In this document: positions 9,074 through 18,233 of the stretch, piece after piece
Numbering within the stretch: the first letter of the stretch is position 1
Layout of the letters: each line of letters starts with the position of its first letter
Assembly: GCF_025566885.1 (NCBI RefSeq)
Contig: NZ_JAOQJQ010000010.1
Coordinates: forward strand, 1 to 64,000
From: Brotonthovivens ammoniilytica
Lineage (GTDB): Bacteria > Bacillota > Clostridia > Lachnospirales > Lachnospiraceae
DNA length: 64,000 nucleotides
Direction: 5' to 3'
Translations under genes and position numbers: made by a program
The notes under the pieces: model-generated
What the model was told of the DNA's origin: nothing
Seen by the model: the letters and a program-made list of their open reading frames with translations, nothing else
Databases searched by the model: none

Positions 9074-10708
9074 TTACTCTTCTTCATTTTCTATTTCAAT
9101 ACCGGCCGTTCCAAATACATTCATGAAATCTTCCACTGAATGATATTTATTCTGAAAGGCACCGGCTGATTCATCTAGCACCACTTTTAGCTTTACCTGT
9201 TTTCCTATTACATTAGTAAATGTATCTTCTATTATTTGCTTATGCTCTTCCATACTGATTTCCTGATAAGCATATTCCCGTTCCCGGCTGAAGGTAAGCA
9301 CAAGCTCATTTCCATTCCCAGGCTCAAGCCCAACGGCTTTTTGTCCCTCTCCACTGCCTTTGATACCAAGACTGATAGATTTTGCCGGAGATAAGTCCAT
9401 ACGGTATCTTGGATGAAGCTCCAAAAGCATTGTATTCCAATTTACAATCAGTTTCTGTATTTCTTCCGGCAGCGCATCGGGCATCTTTGGCTTTTCCTGG
9501 CTGACATTCTGAATATCATTTGCCTTTGCAGGCAGATCAGAGGCCGGCACAATTCCCTGTGCTATCTTCTTTTCAATCTGGGCTATCCGGTCTAACAGTG
9601 CATCCTGCTGTGTCTCCATAGCCGGACGGCACAGTTTAATCAATGCAATTTCTATTAAAATTCTTTTCTGCACCGCAAAACGAAGCTGTCCGGATAGATC
9701 TGACAGAATACGAATATAGCGCATCAGCACTTCACCGTCAATCATCTGAGACTCTTCCTTTAACAGCATCAGGTTCTCTGACGACATGTCCAGCATATCT
9801 TCCATATCATCGGAGCTTTTCATCAGCAGAAGGTTTCTCAGATACCAGGTAAAATCCGACACAAATTGTCCCAAATCTCTTCCCTGAATTACCAGTTCTT
9901 CCAAAAGCTCCATAGCCCCTGCCACATCACTTTCCATCACTTTGCGAAGCAGCCTGCTGAACAGCTCTGTATCCACTGCCCCAAGCACCTCCAGAACATG
10001 ATCATAGGTCAGTTTCTGCCCCAGAAAAAATGCGATACACTGGTCAAGAAGACTTAACGCATCCCTCAAAGAGCCGTCTGCCGCCTTGGCAATATAACGG
10101 ATTGCACGACCTTCCACTTCTGTGCCTTCCTCATCCATCAGTTCCTGCAGGCGGGCCGAAATTGTGTCAATTGAGATCCTTCTAAAGTCATACTTCTGAC
10201 ATCTGCTCATAATCGTAATGGGAATTTTATGAGACTCTGTTGTAGCCAAAATAAATATAACATAAGACGGCGGTTCTTCCAATGTTTTTAAAAGAGCATT
10301 AAATGCACCAATAGAAAGCATATGAACCTCGTCTATAATATATACTTTATACTTGCCTTCTGTAGGTGAATATTCAACCTCATCTCTAATCTCTCTGATA
10401 TTGTCAACGCCATTATTAGAAGCCGCATCAATTTCAATAACATTCATAGAAGTTCCGGCCGCAATAGCCTTGCAGGATGGGCATTCACCACAGGGGCTTC
10501 CATCCACCGGATGTTCACAGTTTACTGCTTTTGCAAAAATCTTTGCAATAGTTGTTTTTCCCGTTCCTCTGGTTCCGCAGAAAAGATATGCATGTCCAAT
10601 TCGTTCTGCTTTTATCTGATTTTTCAGGGTCGTAACAATATGATCCTGCCCTTTTACATCTTCAAACTCAGCCGGGCGGTACTTTCGATACAACGCTGTA
10701 TATGACAT
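9074..10708 (-). CDS. dnaX: DNA polymerase III subunit gamma/tau
   Basis: The 544-residue clamp-loader ATPase has Walker A 'GTRGTGKTTIAKIFAKA' near 45-61, a zinc-binding cluster with four Cys (including 'CGECPSCK'), Walker B 'IIDEVHML', the SRC motif 'IMSRCQKYDFRRI' and the C-terminal oligomerisation domain. The variable tail beyond about 370 is shorter than in E. coli tau. I see no A-tract slippage site in the usual place, so a shorter gamma form is not suggested. It lies 85 bp downstream of pfkA and leads the dnaX-ebfC-recR set. The SRP RNA that precedes dnaX in Bacillus subtilis is not here but at about 50.7-51.0 kb. Confidence 0.97.
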   Translation of the reverse strand: MSYTALYRKYRPAEFEDVKGQDHIVTTLKNQIKAERIGHAYLFCGTRGTGKTTIAKIFAKAVNCEHPVDGSPCGECPSCKAIAAGTSMNVIEIDAASNNGVDNIREIRDEVEYSPTEGKYKVYIIDEVHMLSIGAFNALLKTLEEPPSYVIFILATTESHKIPITIMSRCQKYDFRRISIDTISARLQELMDEEGTEVEGRAIRYIAKAADGSLRDALSLLDQCIAFFLGQKLTYDHVLEVLGAVDTELFSRLLRKVMESDVAGAMELLEELVIQGRDLGQFVSDFTWYLRNLLLMKSSDDMEDMLDMSSENLMLLKEESQMIDGEVLMRYIRILSDLSGQLRFAVQKRILIEIALIKLCRPAMETQQDALLDRIAQIEKKIAQGIVPASDLPAKANDIQNVSQEKPKMPDALPEEIQKLIVNWNTMLLELHPRYRMDLSPAKSISLGIKGSGEGQKAVGLEPGNGNELVLTFSREREYAYQEISMEEHKQIIEDTFTNVIGKQVKLKVVLDESAGAFQNKYHSVEDFMNVFGTAGIEIENEEE

Positions 10709-10793
10709 TTTCTGTCTCCTTCCTGCGCTTTTTTATTACGGCACTGCTATCTGCAGTACTAAATCCTCATATTCTCCGATACAGACAGGTAAT

Positions 10794-11867
10794 TTAATCG
10801 CCAAACCTGATTCCAACAGCTTTCGCCTCGTCAATGATCTGGGAATCCGGTTCCACCATCTTTAACTTTCCGGCAACCTCTCCCAATGGCACTTTTTGTG
10901 TATTACCATTAACCATTCCTACCATATATCCGTAATCATTATCTAATATAAGCTTAGCTGCCGCTGCTCCCAGCTGCGTACACAAAACTCTGTCATAAGG
11001 ACACGGACTGCCGCCCCGCTGCATATGTCCTGGTACGGTAACCCTCACTTCGTTTCCAATTCTTTCTCCAATCCGCGCCGCCAGCTCGTAAGACACAGAC
11101 GGAAATTCTCTTTTTTTCAGCTTTTCCTTATATTCCTTTTTAGAGAGTTTTGCATCCTCTCTGGAAATTGCACCTTCTGCCACCGCAAGAATAGTAAAGC
11201 CCTTCCCTGCCTGACTGCGTTTTTCCACTGCTTCTATCACTTTGTCAATACTGTATGGTATCTCAGGAATCAAAATAATATCCGCTCCCCCGGCGATTCC
11301 AGCATACAGTGTCAGCCACCCCACTTTATGGCCCATAACTTCCACAATGAAAATCCGGTTATGGGATGCTGCTGTGGTATGGATACAATCAATGGCATCT
11401 GTTGCGATATTAATCGCACTCTGAAATCCAAATGTAACATCGGTTCCATAGATATCATTATCAATTGTTTTTGGAAGATGAATCACATTCAGCCCCTCTT
11501 CCCGCAAAAGATTAGCTGTTTTCTGGGTTCCGTTCCCCCCCAGAATCACCAGACAGTCCAGATTCAGTTTATGGTATGTATGTTTCATTGCTTCCACCTT
11601 ATCCACACCATTTTCATCCGGCACTCTCATCTGTTTAAAGGGCTGTCTGGAAGTCCCTAAGATGGTTCCTCCCTTTGTGAGTATTCCGGAAAAATCTGCC
11701 GCAGTCAGCAGACGGTAATTTCCATATATAAGTCCTTTATAACCATCAAAAAATCCATACACTTCCAGCTCTTTTAAACTATTGCTCAGTCCCTTTACCA
11801 CACCGCGCATAGCCGCATTTAATGCCTGGCAATCTCCTCCACTTGTAAGCATTCCGATTCTTTTCAT
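10794..11867 (-). CDS. pfkA: 6-phosphofructokinase
   Basis: The 357-residue protein phosphorylates fructose 6-phosphate. It has the nucleotide/PPi loop 'MLTSGGDCQALNAAMRG', 'GGNGT' at 111-115, 'PKTIDND' at 132-138, and 'VTVPGHMQRGGSPCPYDR'. Classical ATP enzymes have GGDGS and PGTIDND; PPi enzymes have GGDD and PKTIDND. This protein has Gly at the position usually Gly in ATP enzymes but Lys133 as in PPi-type and plant ATP enzymes, with Asn112 instead of the Mg-binding Asp. The phosphoryl donor is therefore not certain. AAGGAG precedes the ATG. Confidence 0.92.
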   Translation of the reverse strand: MKRIGMLTSGGDCQALNAAMRGVVKGLSNSLKELEVYGFFDGYKGLIYGNYRLLTAADFSGILTKGGTILGTSRQPFKQMRVPDENGVDKVEAMKHTYHKLNLDCLVILGGNGTQKTANLLREEGLNVIHLPKTIDNDIYGTDVTFGFQSAINIATDAIDCIHTTAASHNRIFIVEVMGHKVGWLTLYAGIAGGADIILIPEIPYSIDKVIEAVEKRSQAGKGFTILAVAEGAISREDAKLSKKEYKEKLKKREFPSVSYELAARIGERIGNEVRVTVPGHMQRGGSPCPYDRVLCTQLGAAAAKLILDNDYGYMVGMVNGNTQKVPLGEVAGKLKMVEPDSQIIDEAKAVGIRFGD

Positions 11868-11988
11868 AAGCTATACTCCTTCCGATTATACTATAAATAG
11901 GTACATTTTTATGTATCCAGATAACTGTAGATATTATAGTCCATTTTTCATTCTAAAACAATAACAATCAACCAATATCACAATAAGA

Positions 11989-12032
11989 AGACGCCCCTTT
12001 GCAAATGATGATCCACCTGCAAAACAGCGTCT
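11989..12032 (-). terminator. Possible terminator between YhfZ-like gene and pfkA
   Basis: Nested stems AGACGC/GCGTCT (11989-11994 with 12027-12032) and TTTGCA/TGCAAA (11998-12003 with 12018-12023) form a two-part hairpin. The tail on the minus strand, TTCTTATT, is only weakly T-rich. It may separate the sugar-transport operon from pfkA. Confidence 0.4.
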
Positions 12033-12083
12033 GCTTTTACACCCGTTTTTATTTTGCAAAGAAATCCGGCAGTCAGAATCAGG

Positions 12084-13016
12084 CTAATAATAACTTGGCG
12101 CCCGGCTCCCATCCAGAACTTCTTTTTGAATGCTGGCAATATATTCCACATCCAGCATCTTTTTTAACAGTACCTCCACCCCATAGTCATTTTGACTGCA
12201 CAAAATAACGGGCAGCACTACCTCTTGATCTACTCCAAGATCTGTCAATTCGCAATAGGCACATTCCTGCAGGGGATATTTATCAATATCCCCCCGCTGT
12301 ACCAATACATCTATCTCACCTTTGGCAAGCAGTTCCAGGCACCCATGGTAATTCCCGTATTTCCGGATCACATTTTTTCCCTGGCACAGGCGCTCTGTAA
12401 GATAACTTTGTTCAATCGCTTCATTATAAATACCTACCCGCGTTCCGTCTTCCACCTTTGGTGTTCTGCCTTTTCTTGCATACAACCGGTAGGGCACAGT
12501 ATATTTTGCTCCCTCTAAAATAAGTGCGACACTGATTTCCGGATACTTTTCAAGAAACAGTTCCGCCGCCAGTCTTGATGTTATAACAAAATGACACCGT
12601 CCGCTGTTCAAAGAATCAATACGCAGACTTGCCGGAACCATATATCCCAGATTAACAGGCAGATCTGTTTTTGCAACGGCCGCTGCCAGTCCGGTATACA
12701 GAGAATCATGTATATAGGTGGACGGTGGAGGGGCAAAGCCCACCAGCGGCTTTAGGTCTGCATATTTCCATAGCTTCTCTCTGTTAAGATCTACAATCAG
12801 TGTTCCTTTCGGACCATGCTTTTCTATTTGCATACATTCATTTTCCAGAAGGAACTGAATCGCAGTCTGTATCGTCCAGCGTGATACACAAAAACGCTCT
12901 GTATATTCTGCGATGGATGTCATAACCTCTCCTTTTGAAAGGCATAGCAAATCCCTGGACAGATTTCTTACCGTAATACCGTTTTTCTGATAAAACATTG
13001 ATAAATTTGATGACAT
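12084..13016 (-). CDS. YhfZ-like transcriptional regulator
   Basis: The protein of about 310 residues has a short N-terminal winged helix-turn-helix ('YTERFCVSRWTIQTAIQFLLENECMQIEKHGPKGTLI'-like region). The following domain resembles a periplasmic-binding-protein fold, containing 'LVGFAPPPSTYIHDSLYTGL', 'HFVITSRLAAELFL' and 'GYMVPASLRIDSL'. This matches the YhfZ group related to GntR regulators, as I recall it. It is the last gene after the three ABC-transporter genes on the same strand (85-bp gap). It is thus a candidate to sense the imported substrate and to bind the repeated TACTTTT motifs upstream of the operon. Start chosen at ATG 13016; a GTG lies one codon upstream. Confidence 0.75.
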   Translation of the reverse strand: MSSNLSMFYQKNGITVRNLSRDLLCLSKGEVMTSIAEYTERFCVSRWTIQTAIQFLLENECMQIEKHGPKGTLIVDLNREKLWKYADLKPLVGFAPPPSTYIHDSLYTGLAAAVAKTDLPVNLGYMVPASLRIDSLNSGRCHFVITSRLAAELFLEKYPEISVALILEGAKYTVPYRLYARKGRTPKVEDGTRVGIYNEAIEQSYLTERLCQGKNVIRKYGNYHGCLELLAKGEIDVLVQRGDIDKYPLQECAYCELTDLGVDQEVVLPVILCSQNDYGVEVLLKKMLDVEYIASIQKEVLDGSRAPSYY

Positions 13017-13101
13017 CACATATCCCTGCGCTTCCCTGTTTATATATCTCTGGGTATATTTTACAGTTATGTTCCCCTGATGTCAAAGCATTACGAGAAT
13101 T

Positions 13102-14079
13102 TTAGTCCTTTTGTGTAAAGCGGTCAATTAAAATTGCCACAACTATGATTACACCTGTAAACATCGTCTGGTAATAGGAACTTACCCTCAGCAATGTAAG
13201 TCCGTTTGATAAAACCGACAGAATCAGCGCACCTATAACTGCTCCGGCGATACTTCCCCGGCCGCCCGCCAGGCTGGCGCCGCCAATAGCCGCAGCCGCA
13301 ATGGCCGTCAGTTCAAATCCATCCCCGGCCGCCGCTTCCGCCGAAGACATCCTTCCCACATAGACAATGGCACAAAGAGCACAGCACCATCCCATAACCA
13401 TATAATTTACACACTTTATTTTCTTTGTATTAATTCCGGAAAGCCTGCTGGCATTTTCATTTCCTCCAACCGCAAACACATACCGGCCATATTTTGTATA
13501 TTTAATCACCAGCCATGCGGCCACCGCAAGCGCCATCATAAAAATTGCCGGCCAGGGAATCCCGGCATTCCAGAAATTGATCCACCGCGGATCCATTCCC
13601 CGTATCGTCTGACAGTTTGTATACACATAGTCAAATCCTCGAAATATACTCATAGTTCCCATGGTCAGTAAAAATTCCGGAAGTTTTAAATAAGCCGCCA
13701 GCAGACCATTAATAAGACCACAGGCAGTTCCCGCCAGAAAACATACCAAAACTGCCAGCCATATTTTTTCAAATCCATATTTTACAAGGAAATCTGCTAA
13801 AAACATAGCGCAGATAGACATGGAAGCTCCTACCGATAAATCAATTCCGGCTCCCACAATTACAAACGTCATCCCAATAGCCAGGATTCCTTTCAGCGAG
13901 GCCTGATTCATAATACTCAGAAGATTGTTGGGTGTCAGAAAGCTGTCTGTTGCAAGGGAAAGAACTACAATCATACAAATCAGCACCAATACAATGCCGG
14001 TCAGCCGGTTATTCAGCAGCTTTTTAATACCTATGGCCTGGCCGGACGCCGCAGCCTGATAATTTTTTCTTTCCATCAT
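13102..14079 (-). CDS. Ribose-type sugar ABC transporter permease (RbsC family)
   Basis: The 325-residue membrane protein has about nine to ten hydrophobic segments. It also has the family hallmarks 'SIMNQASLKGILAIGMTFVIVGAGIDLSVG' (positions about 55-85), 'GLINGLLAAYLKLPEFLLTMGTMSIFRG' and 'IAAAAIGGASLAGGRGSIAGAVIGALIL'. It forms the channel with the ATPase encoded just upstream; the genes overlap by 4 bp (ATGA), a sign of coupled translation. The substrate is likely a monosaccharide but cannot be named. Confidence 0.92.
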   Translation of the reverse strand: MMERKNYQAAASGQAIGIKKLLNNRLTGIVLVLICMIVVLSLATDSFLTPNNLLSIMNQASLKGILAIGMTFVIVGAGIDLSVGASMSICAMFLADFLVKYGFEKIWLAVLVCFLAGTACGLINGLLAAYLKLPEFLLTMGTMSIFRGFDYVYTNCQTIRGMDPRWINFWNAGIPWPAIFMMALAVAAWLVIKYTKYGRYVFAVGGNENASRLSGINTKKIKCVNYMVMGWCCALCAIVYVGRMSSAEAAAGDGFELTAIAAAAIGGASLAGGRGSIAGAVIGALILSVLSNGLTLLRVSSYYQTMFTGVIIVVAILIDRFTQKD

Positions 14080-15578
14080 GATGTACCTCCCATTGCATAA
14101 TTCAGTATTTTCTCTTCTGTGGCATCCTCCCGGTTAATAATGGCATTCATTTTCCCTTCAAACATCACCATAATCCGGTTGCTCATCATAAGGATCTCAG
14201 GAAGTTCGGAAGAGATCATAATAATGGAAACCCCCTGTCTGGTTAAATCGTTCATCAGTTTATAGATTTCCTCTTTTGCACCAATATCCACTCCCCTGGT
14301 GGGTTCATCCATAATCAGGATTTTCGGCCCGGTACACAGCCATTTTGCCAGCACTACTTTCTGCTGATTTCCCCCACTTAAATTTTGCGTATGTTTCATG
14401 GGATCCTCTGGCTTTACATGCAGTTTCTTCATATACTCTTTGGCATTTTTCAAAATGTCTCTATCAAAAAGCAGTCCGCGCTTTAACCGGTCATAGGAGC
14501 ACATTCCAATATTGTTCATATTTTTTGCTGTTCCCACAAAACCCTCCAGCTTTCTATTTTCCGGAATCAAAGCAATTCCCTGTTTTATGCTGTCCCGAAT
14601 AGATTTTATTTTAACCGTATTTCCATTTATTTTTATTTCACCGGAGCGTATCTTATCCGCTCCGAAAATCAATCGCACAGTTTCTGTTCTCCCGGAACCT
14701 ACCAGACCTGAAAATCCAAGAATTTCTCCTTTATATAAATCAAAACTCACACCGTCCCCTGCAATTTTTCCGGCAGCATCCTTTAGATTCCTTACAGAAA
14801 GTGCTATCCCTTCCGGTTTTTTCAGGCTTTCCGTATTAAAAACACTCTGAATCTTTCTTCCGGTCAGCTTGTAAATCAATTCCTCTCTTCCAACGCCTTT
14901 AGCAGGCATAGAATCAATGAATTTCCCGTCCCGGAAAATTGTAATCCTATCTGCAATTCTAAAAATTTCTTCCATTCTGTGGGACACAAATAGCAACGCT
15001 TTTTTCTCCGCCCGCAGCTTCTCCATGATCACAAACAGCTTTTCTATTTCTTTGTCTGTGAGACTGGAGGTTGGTTCATCTAGAATCATAACATCCGAAT
15101 TCAGATGAAGAGCTTTGGCAATTTCAACCATCTGCTGTTGAGCAATACTCAGTGATTTTACACTTACACAGCTTTTAAAGTCGGCGTCTACTCTCTTTAA
15201 CAGTTCATCTGCCTTGCTCTCCATTTTTTTATAATCTATGAATTTCGTAATCGGATTTACAATTTCATCTGCCAGGAAAATATTTTCATATACAGTCATC
15301 TCCGGAACCAGCTGAAGCTCCTGGTGAACCATAACAATGCCTTTCTTTCTTGCATACATAGGTGATTCCATTGTTGTCTTTTCACCTTTATAGATCATTT
15401 CTCCGGCATCCGGCAGATAAGTCCCGGATATGATATTCAGCACAGTGGATTTCCCGGCACCGTTTTCTCCAAGCAGCGCATGTATTTCTCCCGGATACAA
15501 CGTCAGCGAAACCCCATCTAGTGCCTTTGTATTTCGAAAACTTTTAGAAATATTTTTTAATTCCAATATATGTTCCAT
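14076..15578 (-). CDS. Sugar ABC transporter ATP-binding protein (RbsA/MglA family)
   Basis: The 500-residue protein carries two ABC domains in tandem. The first has Walker A 'GENGAGKSTVLN', signature 'LSIAQQQMVEIAKAL' and Walker B 'VMILDEPTSSL'. The second has the degenerate P-loop 'GLVGSGRTETVRLI', signature 'LSGGNQQKVVLAKWL' and 'LIMDEPTRGVDIG'. This is the layout of importers for ribose, galactose and similar sugars. It energises the permease encoded downstream. The length is normal. Confidence 0.95.
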   Translation of the reverse strand: MEHILELKNISKSFRNTKALDGVSLTLYPGEIHALLGENGAGKSTVLNIISGTYLPDAGEMIYKGEKTTMESPMYARKKGIVMVHQELQLVPEMTVYENIFLADEIVNPITKFIDYKKMESKADELLKRVDADFKSCVSVKSLSIAQQQMVEIAKALHLNSDVMILDEPTSSLTDKEIEKLFVIMEKLRAEKKALLFVSHRMEEIFRIADRITIFRDGKFIDSMPAKGVGREELIYKLTGRKIQSVFNTESLKKPEGIALSVRNLKDAAGKIAGDGVSFDLYKGEILGFSGLVGSGRTETVRLIFGADKIRSGEIKINGNTVKIKSIRDSIKQGIALIPENRKLEGFVGTAKNMNNIGMCSYDRLKRGLLFDRDILKNAKEYMKKLHVKPEDPMKHTQNLSGGNQQKVVLAKWLCTGPKILIMDEPTRGVDIGAKEEIYKLMNDLTRQGVSIIMISSELPEILMMSNRIMVMFEGKMNAIINREDATEEKILNYAMGGTS

Positions 15579-15664
15579 ATCACACGTATCCTTTCAGCCG
15601 GAGCCGCAGCAAATACGGCCCCGGCATTTCCCCCATATCTATACGCAATATGGTCTGAATGCAG

Positions 15665-16762
15665 CTATTTTTCCAGATAATCTTCTACATTTTCTTTTGT
15701 TACCAGCTCCACATCCGTGGTCACTACCCTTGGTATATCCTGCCCCACAGCGGCTCTGACACAGGCATCTACAGATAATCTTCCGATTAATTTGGGATTA
15801 TTCCAGTATGTAGCATAAACTTCCCCGGATGCCACAGATGAAAGACCGGCTTTTGTGCCGTCCATGGATACTACATAGCAGTCGTCAATGGCATTGGCCT
15901 CCCGCAGCCCTTCATATACACCAAGTCCCAGATCATCGTTATTGCACCAGATAAAGGATACGTCGGGGTTAGCTGTCAAAAGATCCGTTGTCATAGTTCT
16001 TGCTGTTGTAGGATTCCATTGAGCCGGAATCTCTTCCACTTTGATATCTGAGTTCTTTTCAATACGGTCAATAAAATAATTTGTTCTTGTCTGTGCCAGT
16101 TTTGCTGCCACATCACCCTCAGCTACTGCAACCGTTCCTTTTCCGTCCAAAAGCTCAATGGCCAGATCTGCTGCCATCCTGGCGGTTTCACTATCCAAAG
16201 AACCGATAAAGCAGGTGGCATCATTGATCTCACAGCAATAAGCATTAATAACGGGATATCCTTCCCCCACAATTTTTCTTGTAATCTCCTCCAGGCAGGT
16301 TTCATTTTCAGGGCTGAAGATATAGGCGCTGTAGCCTGCATTATACAGGGTTTCCGCATTTGTCAGCGTCTGTTCATAATCAGTAGGACCCTCCACATAT
16401 TCCACAGCGACTTCAATTCCAAGCTCCTGGCACCGTTCTTTTACTCCCTGATTCAGATTAATCCAGTAATCGTTAGATGAGGCCATAGATACAACTCCAA
16501 TGGAAAAATCTTTGGGAACCATCTCTTTTGTTACTTCCCCCAATTTTTCCTCATAGTCTTTATAATACATGGCATCCGTTTCATTTTCCGCCATCCATGT
16601 ATAACCGGTAATAATTGAATCACCGTCCCTCGAAGCTTCTTTAGACCCACTAGATGATGTATTTTCGCCGGTTTTACGTTCCTCTGACTGCGTACCGCAG
16701 CCTGCCATCAGCGCTGTCCCCACAGCGAAACAAAGTATGATAGATATCTGTCTCTTCTTCAT
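15665..16762 (-). CDS. Sugar ABC transporter substrate-binding lipoprotein
   Basis: The 365-residue protein begins with a lipoprotein signal, lipobox 'LMAGC' with lipidated Cys22. A Ser/Lys-rich linker leads into a type-I periplasmic-binding fold: 'FSIGVVSMASSNDYWINLNQGVKERCQELGIEV', a hinge-like 'AYIFSPENETCLEEI', and 'FIWCNNDDLGLGVYEGLREA'. This matches the RbsB/Peripla_BP_4 family. It is the first gene of the transporter operon, followed by ATPase, permease and regulator. The substrate is unknown. Confidence 0.9.
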   Translation of the reverse strand: MKKRQISIILCFAVGTALMAGCGTQSEERKTGENTSSSGSKEASRDGDSIITGYTWMAENETDAMYYKDYEEKLGEVTKEMVPKDFSIGVVSMASSNDYWINLNQGVKERCQELGIEVAVEYVEGPTDYEQTLTNAETLYNAGYSAYIFSPENETCLEEITRKIVGEGYPVINAYCCEINDATCFIGSLDSETARMAADLAIELLDGKGTVAVAEGDVAAKLAQTRTNYFIDRIEKNSDIKVEEIPAQWNPTTARTMTTDLLTANPDVSFIWCNNDDLGLGVYEGLREANAIDDCYVVSMDGTKAGLSSVASGEVYATYWNNPKLIGRLSVDACVRAAVGQDIPRVVTTDVELVTKENVEDYLEK

Positions 16763-16817
16763 CTTTCTTCTCCTTTTTCTCTTGTCTTTTTGTTCCTTAC
16801 CAGAAATTCCTCAAATA

Positions 16818-16970
16818 TACTTTTAACCGTACTTTTGTTTTCGATTTAGCCTACCACCTCCACGTTCCCATTTACCACAGTCTAGCAATTTTTCTCACCC
16901 CATAATGTACGTTTTAAATTACTTTTATATTTTCAGTATACTATTAAAAGTAATTTTGTCAATACTTTTC
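16818..16970 (-). promoter_or_regulatory. ABC-operon promoter with repeated TACTTTT operators
   Basis: A promoter on the minus strand has -35 TTGACA (16957-16962), a 16-nt spacer and -10 TATACT (16935-16940). A perfect 12-bp inverted repeat, AAATTACTTTTA (16916-16927) and TAAAAGTAATTT (16945-16956), surrounds the -10. The core TACTTTT/AAAAGTA occurs five times in 150 bp: 16818, 16830, 16920, 16945 (inverted) and 16963. This is the look of a multi-site operator. Confidence 0.75.
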
Positions 16971-17002
16971 AGCATTCAATTCTCCCTGAAAAAAACAAAA
17001 CA

Positions 17003-17038
17003 GACCGGGAATCAATCATAGCTCCCGGTCCCTTTTGT
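17003..17038 (-). terminator. Terminator downstream of first MFS gene
   Basis: A GACCGGGA/TCCCGGTC stem (17003-17010 with 17023-17030) is followed on the minus strand by TGTTTTGTTTTTTT. It lies about 20 bp after the MFS stop at 17050. The plus-strand side is also T-rich (CCTTTTGTTTTT), so it may work in both directions. Confidence 0.85.
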
Positions 17039-17049
17039 TTTTCTGATAT

Positions 17050-18207
17050 TTATTTTTTACCTTTGAAAGGATTGATCACCAGCAGCAGCACGGCCAGCAA
17101 AATACATAGAACCACATCCGCCAGCAATATGCTTGTCAGGTTTCCTCCAAGTGCCATCATCCAAAAAGAACTGAAAAACCCTCCCAGATTCATCATCGCC
17201 AGCACAATAGATGTACCTGCGCTGATGGTAGACTGGGGTGTGGATATACCAATCCAGCCGGTAAAGGCGGCAAACTGCCAGTTAAATCCAATTCCAATAA
17301 GAGCATACCCAAGCCCCATAATCAAACCGGAGGAGCCGGTAAGGATAATATATGCCCCCAAAGCCACAAAGATAAAGGCTATAAAAAATATAAATCTTTT
17401 CACCCGCCTAAAAACCATTCCAAAAAGCAGCCCCGCAAACATCCCTGTCACAGAAAATGCGGTAAGAGCGGCCGCGGCGGCTGCAGCGCCGCCTGCTCCG
17501 CGTATATCATAAATAGTTGACGCACTCATCATTACGCTTAAATTTACAATTTGAAAGATACAAAGCAGACCACCGATGAACATTACGGTCTTTAAATTTA
17601 TTTTTTCTCCTGCTTTTTTTTGGACATAGGATTTCTCCTGCTTTATCAGTTCCTCCTTTGGCAGAAAAAATGCCATTACAACTGCCACAATGAAAAATGA
17701 ATGTCCCAGAAATGAAAGCTGCCAGGATATATCGGCCAGCACACCACTGAGCATCTGAAAAACAATTCCTCCGATATTCATAGAAAATGTGCCGATGCCA
17801 ATTAAAGCCGCCTGCTTATTCCCTTTAAAATGTGTCATAATAAGCGCATTCCCAAGAGGAGATATTACTCCCAGTGCAAATCCGAATACCAGCCTTACCA
17901 GCAGAATACAGCCATAGCTGTCAATCCATACTGGCAGAATCCCGAAAACAAGGCAAAGTAGACTTCCCAAAAGAGCAAGGGTTTTTATTTTCATTCTTTT
18001 TCCTGCAGCAGCTCCTGCCGCCAGAGAGCCCGCCACCATACTTAATGTAGCTATGGTCTGTATAAAAGATACATCCCTTCCTTCAAAGTGATCAGCTAAC
18101 GTTGCCAGCGCCGGTGTAATTGCATTAGATCCAAGCCCCATAAGCGTCAGACTCAGCATGGCCAGCGTTCCTGCAAAACCAGGACTATTTACTCTTTGTT
18201 GTACCAC
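17050..18207 (-). CDS. MFS transporter
   Basis: The 385-residue protein has about twelve hydrophobic segments and major-facilitator features such as 'LVFGFALGVISPLGNALIMTHF' and the loop-2-type 'AAGAAAGKRMKIKTLALLG'. It starts with GTG after a strong GGAGGAGG site. It lies 26 bp downstream of a second MFS gene and is in the same run as the NTF2-fold protein. The substrate is unknown; a small organic or aromatic compound is plausible from context. Confidence 0.85.
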   Translation of the reverse strand: MVQQRVNSPGFAGTLAMLSLTLMGLGSNAITPALATLADHFEGRDVSFIQTIATLSMVAGSLAAGAAAGKRMKIKTLALLGSLLCLVFGILPVWIDSYGCILLVRLVFGFALGVISPLGNALIMTHFKGNKQAALIGIGTFSMNIGGIVFQMLSGVLADISWQLSFLGHSFFIVAVVMAFFLPKEELIKQEKSYVQKKAGEKINLKTVMFIGGLLCIFQIVNLSVMMSASTIYDIRGAGGAAAAAAALTAFSVTGMFAGLLFGMVFRRVKRFIFFIAFIFVALGAYIILTGSSGLIMGLGYALIGIGFNWQFAAFTGWIGISTPQSTISAGTSIVLAMMNLGGFFSSFWMMALGGNLTSILLADVVLCILLAVLLLVINPFKGKK

Positions 18208-18233
18208 CTAAATACCTCCTCCCCAGTCATTGT

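Noticed and set aside
9540..9620. Programmed frameshift in dnaX for a gamma subunit
   Set aside because: No A6/A7 slippery run with a downstream stem was found in the expected part of the gene.
10709..10793. SRP RNA upstream of dnaX
   Set aside because: The gap is only 85 bp and lacks the conserved GGTCAGG tip; SRP RNA was found at 50697-50960 instead.
11025..11660. 211-codon plus-strand ORF
   Set aside because: It is fully antisense to pfkA, whose motifs are clear; the translation is a low-information shadow.
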